Below are positions 40,885 through 49,077 of a stretch of 64,000 nucleotides of DNA, in pieces. This DNA is from Stenotrophomonas maltophilia (GTDB lineage: Bacteria > Pseudomonadota > Gammaproteobacteria > Xanthomonadales > Xanthomonadaceae), in the NCBI GenBank assembly GCA_009912235.1, contig WNDS01000002.1, positions 682,001 through 746,000 of the forward strand, in the 5' to 3' direction. How positions within the stretch are numbered: the stretch's first letter is position 1; each line of letters opens with the position of its first letter. The position numbers were made by a program, and so were the translations under genes. The notes under the pieces are model-generated. The model did no database searches and had not been told where the DNA came from. It worked only from the letters and a program-made list of their open reading frames with translations.

Positions 40885-41814
40885 TCAGAGACCGTCGATG
40901 TACGACACTTCCTTCGGCAGGCGCACGTCCAGGCCGCCCAGGCGCATCACGCCCGGGATCTCCCAGCGCAGCGGACCAGCCTGGTACGCAGGCAGGAAGC
41001 GGTGCGGCATCGGCATGTGCAGCTTCAGCACGTTCGGATCCTTGCGGTAGGAGATCAGGCGCGAGGTGCCGCCCACGCCTACCGTCTTTAGACCGCGAAT
41101 GCCGCGCAGGGTCAGCGGCTTGCCAGTGGCGGCCGTGTAGCTGTTATTGGCCAGATACCACTGCAGGATGGTCATGTCGCTGTTCTGGCTCATCGGCGTG
41201 GTGCTGATGAGGAAATACGAATCCCAATCCAGCAACTGGGTGTCGGAAATCGCCGTGGTGTTCGTGGCGTTGAACACGTTGAGCAGACCGGCGTTGAGGT
41301 CGCCAATGATCTGTACCGGGGTGGCCGAAGCCCAGTTGCCGGTCTTCGCCGCCGTGGGGGTCACGCCGTTGGCGGCGAACAGGCCGGTGAAGCCCTTGCT
41401 GGCATCGCCCAGCAGCGCGAAGCGGTCCACCATCTCTTCGGAGGCGCGACGAGCCGCCGAGGCATCCTCGGTGGACAGGTTGATGCCCAGCATCTGGGCG
41501 CGGCCGATCTCTTCGAAGCCATACCCGTAGCCGATACCGGCGGTGTAAACCGGGGTCTCGAACTTCGAGCGGGTGGTGCCGGCCTTCGGGATGTCGTCGG
41601 CGTTGCCATTGATCCAGTCGGCCTTGCCGTACTGGTCCTGGGAGAAGTAGGTCACCGAGGTGGCGAACTCGCTGCCGGACGTATCCACCGGGATCAGGTC
41701 GCGGTACTGGATATCCGGGTAAACGGTGCGGTAGATGCCCGGCTCGATGATCGAGGTCTGGGCAATAACGAAGCCCAGGGCGGCCTGCGCGTCGATCAGG
41801 TTCTTTGCGCTCAT
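40885..41814 (-). CDS. Major capsid protein (DUF2184 / encapsulin-like)
   Basis: This 309-residue HK97-fold capsid protein of the DUF2184 type has YPDIQYRDLIPVDTSGSEFATSVTYFSQDQYGKADWI near the start and RLGGLDVRLPKEVSYIDGL at the end. The order protease/scaffold, decoration protein, capsid supports it. Confidence 0.92.
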   Translation of the reverse strand: MSAKNLIDAQAALGFVIAQTSIIEPGIYRTVYPDIQYRDLIPVDTSGSEFATSVTYFSQDQYGKADWINGNADDIPKAGTTRSKFETPVYTAGIGYGYGFEEIGRAQMLGINLSTEDASAARRASEEMVDRFALLGDASKGFTGLFAANGVTPTAAKTGNWASATPVQIIGDLNAGLLNVFNATNTTAISDTQLLDWDSYFLISTTPMSQNSDMTILQWYLANNSYTAATGKPLTLRGIRGLKTVGVGGTSRLISYRKDPNVLKLHMPMPHRFLPAYQAGPLRWEIPGVMRLGGLDVRLPKEVSYIDGL

Positions 41815-41826
41815 GTGGTTGGCTCC

Positions 41827-42294
41827 TTAGCCGAGACGGACGACGGCCAGCTGGCCGGCGGCGGTGGTGCTGGTGTCCCAGCTGGCACCGGGGATTGCGG
41901 TGTTCCCGGTGGCGACGTTGGTGTAAGCGCCGGCGGCGGTCAGGTACACCGCATCGCGCGCGGCAACGGCGACCGAGGCGACGACCCAGATGTCGCCCTT
42001 GGTGCGCACGCGCGCGGACTCGCCCACGCCGAACGCATCGGTGGCGCGGCCGGTGACCTGGCCCGCCGTGACCGTCAGGCCGGAGGCCGAGCGGTCCAGC
42101 AGCGCGATGCCGACGTACTTGCCGCCGGCGAAGGCCTTCACCGTCTTGTCGGTGGCGCCCTGCTCGACGGCTTTACCGAAGGCGATGGCCGCACCCTCGA
42201 CGGTGCGAGAGATGTCGGTGGCCGGCAGCATGGTGGCCGGCGCGCCGGCAATGGCGGTGGGCTGGGTGTCCGGGTAGGTGTTCTGCAGTGCCAT
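41827..42294 (-). CDS. Capsid cement/decoration protein (DUF2190-like)
   Basis: This 155-residue Ala/Gly/Thr-rich beta protein (GKYVGIALLDRSASGLTVTAGQVTGRATDAFGVGESARVRTKGDIWV) resembles structural cement proteins of the DUF2190 type. These sit on the capsid surface. It directly precedes the capsid gene in transcription order. Confidence 0.82.
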   Translation of the reverse strand: MALQNTYPDTQPTAIAGAPATMLPATDISRTVEGAAIAFGKAVEQGATDKTVKAFAGGKYVGIALLDRSASGLTVTAGQVTGRATDAFGVGESARVRTKGDIWVVASVAVAARDAVYLTAAGAYTNVATGNTAIPGASWDTSTTAAGQLAVVRLG

Positions 42295-42297
42295 GGC

Positions 42298-42840
42298 TTA
42301 GGCCTCCTTCTGGCCGGCGGTGCGGTAGTCCAGCGCGGCAAGGGACGCGACGTAACCGTTGTCCTGCACCGGCTGGCGATGGGTGGTGCGATCGCCGAGG
42401 GCAACGACCACCGGGTCGCGCGGCTTGGCGCTGTCCGCCAGGATTTCGAAGCGGGCTTCGATGTAGGCGTCGGCCTTGCCGGCCACGGCAGCGTCGCCGA
42501 GCTTGGCGACCACGGCGATCTTGCGGACCTCCGCGTCGGTCTTGCCGCTGTAGTCGGCGTCGTGCACTGCCTTTGCCTTGGCCACCAGGTCGCCGCGCTG
42601 CTGCACGCGCTGATCCAGGTCGGCGTCGCTCAGCACCTTGGCCTTCAGGTCGTCGCGCTCGGCTTCGACCTTGGCGATGGCCGCATCCTTGGCGTCGATG
42701 GCAGCCTTGTAGGCGACGTCGGTGGTGCCGGCGGCGACCTGCGCGTCCTTCAGCTGCTGCTGCAGCTTGCCAATGGCCTGGGCGCCGGCGTCGTTGGTGA
42801 CGACGGACAGCCCATCGACCAAGATGGTCTTGTCGCTCAT
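42298..42840 (-). CDS. Nested scaffold protein from an internal start
   Basis: An in-frame ATG at 42840 (MSDKTILVDGLSVVTND) is preceded by GAGGAATC at Shine-Dalgarno distance. It lies at the junction between the protease domain and the helical half. The layout equals lambda C/Nu3, where the scaffold is the separately translated C-terminal part of the protease. The product would be 180 residues. Confidence 0.68.
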   Translation of the reverse strand: MSDKTILVDGLSVVTNDAGAQAIGKLQQQLKDAQVAAGTTDVAYKAAIDAKDAAIAKVEAERDDLKAKVLSDADLDQRVQQRGDLVAKAKAVHDADYSGKTDAEVRKIAVVAKLGDAAVAGKADAYIEARFEILADSAKPRDPVVVALGDRTTHRQPVQDNGYVASLAALDYRTAGQKEA

Positions 42841-43500
42841 GGGGTGATTCCTCGTAGATGGATTGTGGTCGTCGCCGTGCTGATGCTGCTGACCACGCGC
42901 CCGGTCGACTAGCGCGAGTTCGTACTGCGTGAGCGGGGCCGGGCCCCAATGCGAATCACCCATGCGAGTGTTGCCGGCGCGCGGGTTGTTGTCGGGCAGG
43001 TAGGCCACGTGGTTGAAGCGCAGCGGGCCGGCCTGCCGGTACTGATACGGGGCGCCATCCGGGGCAACGCCCTCGTCGGCGACGATCTCCACCGAGTAGC
43101 CAGCGGACAGCGAGCGGGCGTCGGCGGCCACTTCCTTGGCAGAAGCGGCATCCATGATCGCCATGGGAGCCACGACGTGTTCGCCATCGCGCACCACGCG
43201 GCCGCCGACCTGGCCCACCGTCAGTTCCTTCCAGTTGTCGGCCGTGACGCCCTTCGGCGGATGGCCACGCGTGACCGGCCGGCCCACCAGCGAGCGCATG
43301 CTGTCCTCATCGAACACCGTGGCCGGGTCGCGGTAGACGCCGAAAACCCGGCCGGCGTCGTCGCCGGCCAGGCCCAGTTCGCGGCCAAGATACTGCTGCA
43401 CGTTGCCCGCGCGGCTGACCTTGGCGTCGCCAACCAGAAACCCCTCGCGCGTGAAAGCGAGCCCGGACGCATCGAGCGCCAGGCTGTCGAAGATCTCCAT
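42298..43500 (-). CDS. DUF2213-type prohead protease with C-terminal scaffold
   Basis: The product is 400 residues. The N-terminal half carries VGRPVTRGHPPKGVTADNWKELTVGQVG, with the likely catalytic His, and LSAGYSVEIVADEG, typical of DUF2213 head proteases. The C-terminal half (VNDAGAQAIGKLQQQLKDAQV...) is helical and scaffold-like. An internal in-frame start is described separately. Confidence 0.87.
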   Translation of the reverse strand: MEIFDSLALDASGLAFTREGFLVGDAKVSRAGNVQQYLGRELGLAGDDAGRVFGVYRDPATVFDEDSMRSLVGRPVTRGHPPKGVTADNWKELTVGQVGGRVVRDGEHVVAPMAIMDAASAKEVAADARSLSAGYSVEIVADEGVAPDGAPYQYRQAGPLRFNHVAYLPDNNPRAGNTRMGDSHWGPAPLTQYELALVDRARGQQHQHGDDHNPSTRNHPMSDKTILVDGLSVVTNDAGAQAIGKLQQQLKDAQVAAGTTDVAYKAAIDAKDAAIAKVEAERDDLKAKVLSDADLDQRVQQRGDLVAKAKAVHDADYSGKTDAEVRKIAVVAKLGDAAVAGKADAYIEARFEILADSAKPRDPVVVALGDRTTHRQPVQDNGYVASLAALDYRTAGQKEA

Positions 43501-43503
43501 GGG

Positions 43504-44865
43504 TCAGTCCTCGCTGTTGCTGTTCGGCTTCGGCGTCGCAGCGGCGCGCTGCTCGTCGTCGTCCTGCTCGTTGCCGTCCACCCGAGCCGATTCGCCGTAC
43601 TTCAGCATCTCGGCCTCCAGGCCCGGCGCCACGCCGGCCTCGATGAGCATGTTGGCCGCCACTTGCACCAGCACCTGCTCGGGAATGAGCTTGGTGTCGG
43701 CGATGGTCTTGATCGTGTCGGCCGTGGTCTTGCCGATGTCGGCCCGTTCCTTGTCGGTGGTCTGCCACAGGCTGCGCCAGTTGTAGAACACCTCCGGGGG
43801 CCGGCGACCCAGCGCGGAGCGGATCAGACACTCGTCCAGCACCTGCAGCGCCGGCTGCAGCACCAGCTCTTGGTTGCTGCTGATCCGGTCGTAGTAGTTC
43901 CGCAGGTCGCTTTCACCGCTGGCATTCAGGCCGCCCGGAGACTGGCCCAGCAGGCGGGTCATCGGGATGTCCGAAGCGCCCGAAACCAGCTGCATGAAGG
44001 CCATCAGCAGATCGGTCAGGCCGCCGAACTGCGCCTGCTTCTGCTCGTACTCCTCGCCAGCGTCCAGCAATAGCGTGCCGTTGATGCCCTTGGCCATCAT
44101 GGCCAGCTGCATGCGCTGCAGCACCTGCTGTTCGTACGCAGGATCAGACAGCATCGACATGAAGTTCGGGATCTTGACCACGTCGATCTTGGCCTCGAAC
44201 ACCAGCGATGCGACGTTGGCTGCCGTGCTGTCGGCGTCCTTGATGGCCTTGCTGATCGCCAGCAGCACCGAATCGCCCCAGCCATCGCCGGTGTCCAGCT
44301 CCGGATCCGGCTTCACCGCCCCCTGCAGGATGACCAGCCGGGAGGGGTGGATTTGCACCTGACCGGCTGTGCCGCTGCTCAGGTTGTAGAACGCCGGCCG
44401 GCCGTAGCCAGGCGACTCCGGGTCGCGGTCAAGCTCGCCAGCCTGCAGCACGCGCTTGGAGAGCACGTTGATGTGGCGGATGCCCCCCTTCCCCAGCGAC
44501 TCAGGCTTCAGCGGCTGCGCCGGGTCGGACTGGCCGGTGCCGATGTAGAGCGCGGCGCCGCCGCCCAACCGTGCGCGGATCAGGGCTTCCAGCATCTTCT
44601 GCTGCAGCCCCAGCCTCTTTTCCTCAGCCTCGATGGCGCTGATCTGCTTCTGGTTGGCGCTCCAGCCGCGCCACTTCCGGCAGCTGTCCATCGCAGGGAT
44701 ATCGATCACCTTGCGGGCGAGCCACGTGCCGCGATATGCGTTGGACGCCTCGGCGTCTGACAGCATCGGCATGCCGTAGAACGTGGATGCCGCCTTGTCG
44801 CGCGGCGTGCCCAGGTTAGCCGTGAGATTGACCAGCCCGTCCTGGAATAGTGCGAGCTGATTCAT
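43504..44865 (-). CDS. Portal protein (DUF1073)
   Basis: This 453-residue protein of the DUF1073 portal family has SNAYRGTWLARKVIDIPAMDSCRKWRGW, ARLGGGAALYIGTGQ, and DIPMTRLLGQSPGGLNASGESDLRNYYDRI. It forms the dodecameric DNA channel at the head vertex. It starts at the TerL stop (overlap of 1 bp). Confidence 0.93.
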   Translation of the reverse strand: MNQLALFQDGLVNLTANLGTPRDKAASTFYGMPMLSDAEASNAYRGTWLARKVIDIPAMDSCRKWRGWSANQKQISAIEAEEKRLGLQQKMLEALIRARLGGGAALYIGTGQSDPAQPLKPESLGKGGIRHINVLSKRVLQAGELDRDPESPGYGRPAFYNLSSGTAGQVQIHPSRLVILQGAVKPDPELDTGDGWGDSVLLAISKAIKDADSTAANVASLVFEAKIDVVKIPNFMSMLSDPAYEQQVLQRMQLAMMAKGINGTLLLDAGEEYEQKQAQFGGLTDLLMAFMQLVSGASDIPMTRLLGQSPGGLNASGESDLRNYYDRISSNQELVLQPALQVLDECLIRSALGRRPPEVFYNWRSLWQTTDKERADIGKTTADTIKTIADTKLIPEQVLVQVAANMLIEAGVAPGLEAEMLKYGESARVDGNEQDDDEQRAAATPKPNSNSED

Positions 44866-46394
44866 CAGAGTGCGTTCCCGAGGTTGTAGGTGCTGCCGCT
44901 GACCAGCTCAGCGAAGGCGCCCGAGAGCGCGTCCACCTGGTCGTCGTGCTTGGCATTGGGGAACTCGGCGATCTCGTCCAAGAACGCCGCCACCCAAGGG
45001 CCATTCACCAGCTTGATGTTCCCGGCCTCGGCCTGAGCCTCGACCGGCGTTGCCCGGACCTCCTTGGATCCGGATTCCAGCGCCGCCTTCACGTCCCAGC
45101 CGGCCAGCAGCTTGATCTGGTGCGCGGCGTTGCTTTTGCCAGCAGCGCCAGGGTCCTGCGGGATGCGGACCTTGATGGTTCGGCCGTCCTGCAGCGCGGT
45201 GTTCTTCAGCATCGTCTCCACGCCGGCCGGCGACTTCTGATCGCGCACGATGTCGAGGATGTAATAGACGCCGCCGGCTTCGTCCAGCAGCAGCCCCACC
45301 GTGTAATCGGGGTCGCCCTTCTTCTTCTGCAGCTTCGGATCCGTCGCCGCGAAGTCCCAGCGGCGCACTTTCCGCGCTGCCAGGATGGCCGGCGCGGCCT
45401 CTACCACTTCGAACCAGTCCCGTTTGAACTTGCCGCCGTCGCGGGGTGTCGGCCGCTGCTGCTGCTGGCCGGCAACCGCGTAGCTGCCCAGGATCTTCTT
45501 GTCGCGCTCCACGACGGCGCGCGGGAAGCGCTCTGGGAACAGCAGTTCGCCGTCCTCGGTGCGCGGATCCACAAACCCGATGGATGTCCGGCACCGGCGC
45601 TCGGGCTCGAACTCCATCGGCAGCATCAGGTGTTCATAGCCCAGCCCCAAGTCCAGAATCTGGCCCGAGACGTCCTTCTCATGCAGACGCTGCATGATGA
45701 CCACGATGGCTGACGTGGCCGGGTTGTTCAGTCGGGTCGGCACCGACTCGCGGAAGATGCGGGTTGTCGTCGCGCGCTCCGCCGGGCTTTCTGCCGTCTC
45801 CGTGGAGTGCGGGTCATCGATGATCACCCGGTCACCGCGGCCGCCGGTCAGGCTGGCAAAGGCCATGCCCTCACGATTGCCCATCTTCGAGTTGGCGAAA
45901 GACATCTCGCCCGACCGGTTCAGCTCGATCTCCGGCCAGAGACTGCGGAACCACTCCGACTGCACCAGGTCGCGCATGCGCCGGCTGTCGCGCTTGACGA
46001 ACTTCTCCGCATAGGAGGTCGTCAGGTAGCGCATCGACGGCAGACCGCGCGGCCCCCATTCCCACGCCGGCCAGAACACGCTGGCCACCAGCGACTTCAT
46101 CGTGCCCGGCGGGATGTTGATCAGCAGCCGGGTGATCTGCCCGTCCGTGATGGCCTCTAGGTGCTGGCAGAGGACATCGATGTGCCAGCCATGTACGTAG
46201 GGCTGCGCCGGCTCCAGAACCTGCCAGGCCTCACGGATGAAGCCAGCCAGCGTGGTGCAGCACTGCCGGATAGCCTCGCCGTCGCGGGCAAGGCGCTCGC
46301 GCTCAGCCTCAGCCGCCCTCCTCGCCCGCTCCGCCCGGATCTCCGCCAGCGTCGGCAAGCGGACCGAGGATCTGTTCAAGGCGGTCAAGGTCAT
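44865..46394 (-). CDS. Terminase large subunit
   Basis: This 509-residue packaging motor has Walker A-like NIPPGTMKSLVASVFWPAW, Walker B RVIIDDPHS, and a C-terminal RNase-H-type nuclease with WDFAATDP and DDQVDALS acidic residues. It overlaps the end of the small-subunit frame by 86 bp; a later start is possible. Confidence 0.94.
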   Translation of the reverse strand: MTLTALNRSSVRLPTLAEIRAERARRAAEAERERLARDGEAIRQCCTTLAGFIREAWQVLEPAQPYVHGWHIDVLCQHLEAITDGQITRLLINIPPGTMKSLVASVFWPAWEWGPRGLPSMRYLTTSYAEKFVKRDSRRMRDLVQSEWFRSLWPEIELNRSGEMSFANSKMGNREGMAFASLTGGRGDRVIIDDPHSTETAESPAERATTTRIFRESVPTRLNNPATSAIVVIMQRLHEKDVSGQILDLGLGYEHLMLPMEFEPERRCRTSIGFVDPRTEDGELLFPERFPRAVVERDKKILGSYAVAGQQQQRPTPRDGGKFKRDWFEVVEAAPAILAARKVRRWDFAATDPKLQKKKGDPDYTVGLLLDEAGGVYYILDIVRDQKSPAGVETMLKNTALQDGRTIKVRIPQDPGAAGKSNAAHQIKLLAGWDVKAALESGSKEVRATPVEAQAEAGNIKLVNGPWVAAFLDEIAEFPNAKHDDQVDALSGAFAELVSGSTYNLGNAL

Positions 46395-46803
46395 GGTCTG
46401 AGAGGTTCTTCAGGTCGTAGGTGCCCACAGCGCCGCTGTGCTGTCTCTTCTCCACCAGCAGGCCGGCCAGCTTCCCCTTGCCCATCGTGGCGGTGACCGC
46501 CGCGCTAGCCTGTTTCTCCTTCAGCGCCAACTTCCGGGCCTACTCCAGCTCCTTCATCAGGCTGTCGACGGTTACCTCGGCCTTCTTGGCCACCTTCTGC
46601 TGGCCAGCGCGCACGGCGGCTTGGATGCGCGGCTCAGCCAGCAGGCGCGACCCTTGCTGCTTGGCGGTCTTCGCGCTGTAGCCGGTGCGGATGGCCGCCT
46701 GGGTGCCGTTGTGGTCCTTCAGGTACTCGGACACGAAACGCCGCTGCTTGGGGGTCAGGCTTCCGGATCGGACCTGTCCGGTCTGAATGCTTCCGGATAC
46801 CAT
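46309..46803 (-). pseudogene. Terminase small subunit interrupted by an in-frame amber codon
   Basis: The first part (LTPKQRRFVSEYLKDHNGTQAAIRTGYSAKTAKQQGSRLLAEPRIQAAV) is the DNA-binding domain of XtmA-type small terminases. After MKELE a TAG at 46540-46542 stops the frame. The same frame then continues ARKLALKEKQASAAVTATMGKGKLAGLLVEKRQH to 46309, which is normal family sequence. A single GAG-to-TAG change explains this. The truncated 87-residue product lacks the oligomerisation/portal-contact part. Confidence 0.85.
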
Positions 46804-46829
46804 CTCGAGTCCTCACATGGAGAAATGGA

Positions 46830-46997
46830 ATGAGCTTTGGAAAAGCGGAACAGTGCCAGGTAATTCTCAGCATCAGCAGCGGCACTTTGGTGGACCAACG
46901 CTACATCGACTGGGCCGTTGAGGAGGGCTACGCCGCTATTGACGACAACAACCACGCCACAGTCACTGAGGAAGGCTGGAAATTCATGCAGGGATAG
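46830..46997 (+). CDS. Small plus-strand ORF between terminase and spanin genes
   Basis: 55 codons (MSFGKAEQCQVILSISSGTLVDQRYIDWAVEEGYAAIDD..., ending GWKFMQG). It is preceded by GGAGAAATGGA as a possible Shine-Dalgarno. It is opposite to all its neighbours and divergent from the small terminase. The composition looks like a real small acidic protein. No family recognised. Confidence 0.5.
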   Translation: MSFGKAEQCQVILSISSGTLVDQRYIDWAVEEGYAAIDDNNHATVTEEGWKFMQG

Positions 46998-47001
46998 CGC
47001 A

Positions 47002-47271
47002 TTAAGGCAACGGACGTGCCTGGACGCCCTCAATGGCGTCCAGTTGTGCCTCGTACTGCTCCAGGCAACGCTTCCGGCCGTTGCTCACCTCGAACACAGC
47101 CGAGGGTTTTCCAGCACGGACCCAGCTGCAGCGCTTGGTCAGCGCGGCGTCGATGGGGACATAGGTGGCCACCGGCACCTTGATGATGGCCGGAGCCGGC
47201 GGGTTGGGCGTGGTCGGTGCCGATTGGCACGCACCCAGCACCAGCACCGCAGCGATCAGAAGGATGCGCAT
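47002..47271 (-). CDS. Outer-membrane spanin, Rz1-like lipoprotein
   Basis: 89 residues. Signal peptide with lipobox LVLGAC (Cys15) and a Pro-rich mature start (TTPNPPAPAI) are typical of o-spanins. It follows the i-spanin gene by 1 bp. It fuses inner and outer membranes with its partner during lysis. Confidence 0.8.
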   Translation of the reverse strand: MRILLIAAVLVLGACQSAPTTPNPPAPAIIKVPVATYVPIDAALTKRCSWVRAGKPSAVFEVSNGRKRCLEQYEAQLDAIEGVQARPLP

Positions 47272-47272
47272 G

Positions 47273-47755
47273 TCAGTACCCCCTCAGCGCCGGGCAGGCA
47301 GAGTCCAGCAGCTCCAAGGCTGCCTTGCAGGTGTCGGGCCGTTGTTCGTATCTGCCCCGCCATGTGGCGGCGTCCTTCTCAGAGGCCTCGATCTTGCCGG
47401 CCAAGGCCTGCAGCGCGGCGGCACTCTCCGCTTTCAGCGCTTCCAGCTTCGCCGCTTCCTGCCGTAGGGCTGCGGCAACGTCGGCCAGGCGCTGGTCGCG
47501 GTCGGCAACGTCGGCCCGCAGGCGCTTGGCATCAGCGTCCCAATCGGCCTTGACCTTGACCACCTGCGCGCTGAGGTCCCGGATGCGCTGCTCCTTCTCG
47601 TAGGCCGACAGCCCCAAGACCATGCACCCGAAAGCCAGCACCGCGCAGACCAGCTTGATCTTGCTACCAGGCTTGCGCAGCCACTGCACAGCGTCGGTGA
47701 TAGCACCCACGACCAAGCCCCACAGGGCCGCCGCCAATCGAATGAGCATGCTCAT
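47273..47755 (-). CDS. Inner-membrane spanin, Rz-like
   Basis: 160 residues. One membrane segment (KLVCAVLAFGCMVLGLSAY) is followed by a long periplasmic coiled coil (RDLSAQVVKVKADWDADAKRLRADVADRDQRLADV). This is the Rz layout. It overlaps the holin-like gene by 4 bp. Confidence 0.8.
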   Translation of the reverse strand: MSMLIRLAAALWGLVVGAITDAVQWLRKPGSKIKLVCAVLAFGCMVLGLSAYEKEQRIRDLSAQVVKVKADWDADAKRLRADVADRDQRLADVAAALRQEAAKLEALKAESAAALQALAGKIEASEKDAATWRGRYEQRPDTCKAALELLDSACPALRGY

Positions 47756-48207
47756 GGCTTATCGCCTCCGAAGTTGCCGGTCACGCGCTCGACCATCTTC
47801 AGGTAGCCCGGCAGCAGCCGGCGGATCACCACGCCAGACAGGCCGGCAAGGGGCAGCTGCGGCGCGCCGGACAGAGGCGGCCAGATCGTTGCCGCAACAG
47901 CGATGACCCACGCAGCCACGATGGCATAGGCGATCACCGCTACACCCAGCGCCAACAGGCGGGTGGCCGTCTGAAACCAGCGATGCCCCCGCGTGCGGCT
48001 GGAATCGGCAGCCACACGGTCGGCATCCTTCTCCGGCAGTAGCAGTACGCCGATCAGCGCACCGGCAATGGCCGCCAACAGCACAGACTGCGGCACGCCG
48101 AGGATGATGCGCTCGGCCTCATGCAGTGCGTCGGCAGCGGCAGGGGCCACCACCGCGGCGATGAAGGTGCCGATGGCGGTCTTCAGGGCGCTCACGGGCT
48201 CCGTCAC
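47752..48207 (-). CDS. Holin-like membrane protein
   Basis: 151 residues with three to four hydrophobic segments (SVLLAAIAGALIGVLLL; LLALGVAVIAYAIVAAWVIAVAATIW). It uses a GTG start overlapping the endolysin stop (GTGA). The location between endolysin and spanins supports a holin that releases the endolysin. The hydrophobic pattern is the only direct evidence. Confidence 0.7.
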   Translation of the reverse strand: MTEPVSALKTAIGTFIAAVVAPAAADALHEAERIILGVPQSVLLAAIAGALIGVLLLPEKDADRVAADSSRTRGHRWFQTATRLLALGVAVIAYAIVAAWVIAVAATIWPPLSGAPQLPLAGLSGVVIRRLLPGYLKMVERVTGNFGGDKP

Positions 48208-48722
48208 AGCGGCAGCCCGAACAGCTTCTTGGTCTGCGCCAGCCGGCGCTGGCGGTCGGCCAGTCCGTTGGTACCGCCGTTGATGCGGCGGGTCACCGCA
48301 ACCAAGTCGTCGCGGTCGGCCAGGGCGTTCAGGCCCTTGCGCTTCCAGAACCAGCCGGCGGCCGAGACCGCCCACGGCAGCTGGGCAACCAGCTCGGGGC
48401 TGCGCAGGAACAGGTCGCCCTGCCCCATGGCGCTACTGAAGGTCGCGTAGTTCTCGCGCCCGGTCAGCTGGATCAGGCCCCGCCCCTTGAAGCGCACGCC
48501 GTCGCCCGGCTGCACGTTGCCCAGGTCGGCGCGGCCTTCGTAGGCGCGGCCCGAGGCGTACTCGGTAGCAGTGCGGAAGCCATCGGATTCGTGGGCGACC
48601 TGCGCCAGGAAGTGGGCCTTCTGCAGCGCGGTCACGATGCCGAACTGGATGCAGGCATCTTCCAGCGCCTGCGCATACTGGCCAGCGCCCATGGCGGCCG
48701 CTACGGTTTCGGTGCTCACCAT
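48204..48722 (-). CDS. Endolysin, glycoside hydrolase family 19
   Basis: 172 residues. The GH19 catalytic site is recognisable in HFLAQVAHESDGFRTATEYASGRAYEGRADLGN, and RFKGRGLIQLTGRENY is the substrate-groove signature. It cleaves peptidoglycan at lysis. No signal peptide, so it depends on the holin. Confidence 0.93.
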   Translation of the reverse strand: MVSTETVAAAMGAGQYAQALEDACIQFGIVTALQKAHFLAQVAHESDGFRTATEYASGRAYEGRADLGNVQPGDGVRFKGRGLIQLTGRENYATFSSAMGQGDLFLRSPELVAQLPWAVSAAGWFWKRKGLNALADRDDLVAVTRRINGGTNGLADRQRRLAQTKKLFGLPL

Positions 48723-49077
48723 GGTTTCTCCGTCGATAGGTGCGCGATCACCGCTCTGGAGCGGAACCTCGCGCGAGGTGGGGTGCCCGCCCCTCGACCG
48801 GCTGATCCGATTCGATGTGGTTGGTCCGGGGGGGGTGCGGGCGTAGAGGGCCGATCACCACCGCTGCCTAGGCGCTGCCAGGCTTCATGGAGCCGGGGGC
48901 GCAGCCCAGTTGCGCACAAGCACCAGCCCCAATCGCCTCACGGCGAGCGGAGGGGGATTCGGCGCGGTGGTTGATCGGTGTTTCGTGTCCCGGAAACGCA
49001 GAAGCCCCAGCGCAGGGCCGGGGCTTAAGGGACAATTCTTGACAGTTGCAGAAACAGACCATTTGGTGACGTCACTG
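48723..49077. other. Late control region without a gene
   Basis: About 355 bp upstream of the endolysin. No ORF with a good start is seen. It has an inverted repeat CTTGACAG (49038) / CTGTCAAG (49075), each arm containing a TTGACA box, with a TGACGTCA palindrome beside it. A hairpin AAGCCCC...GGGGCTT follows at about 49003-49027. This would suit a late promoter with an early pause or terminator that a Q protein could bypass, but the -10 boxes are poor. Confidence 0.5.
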
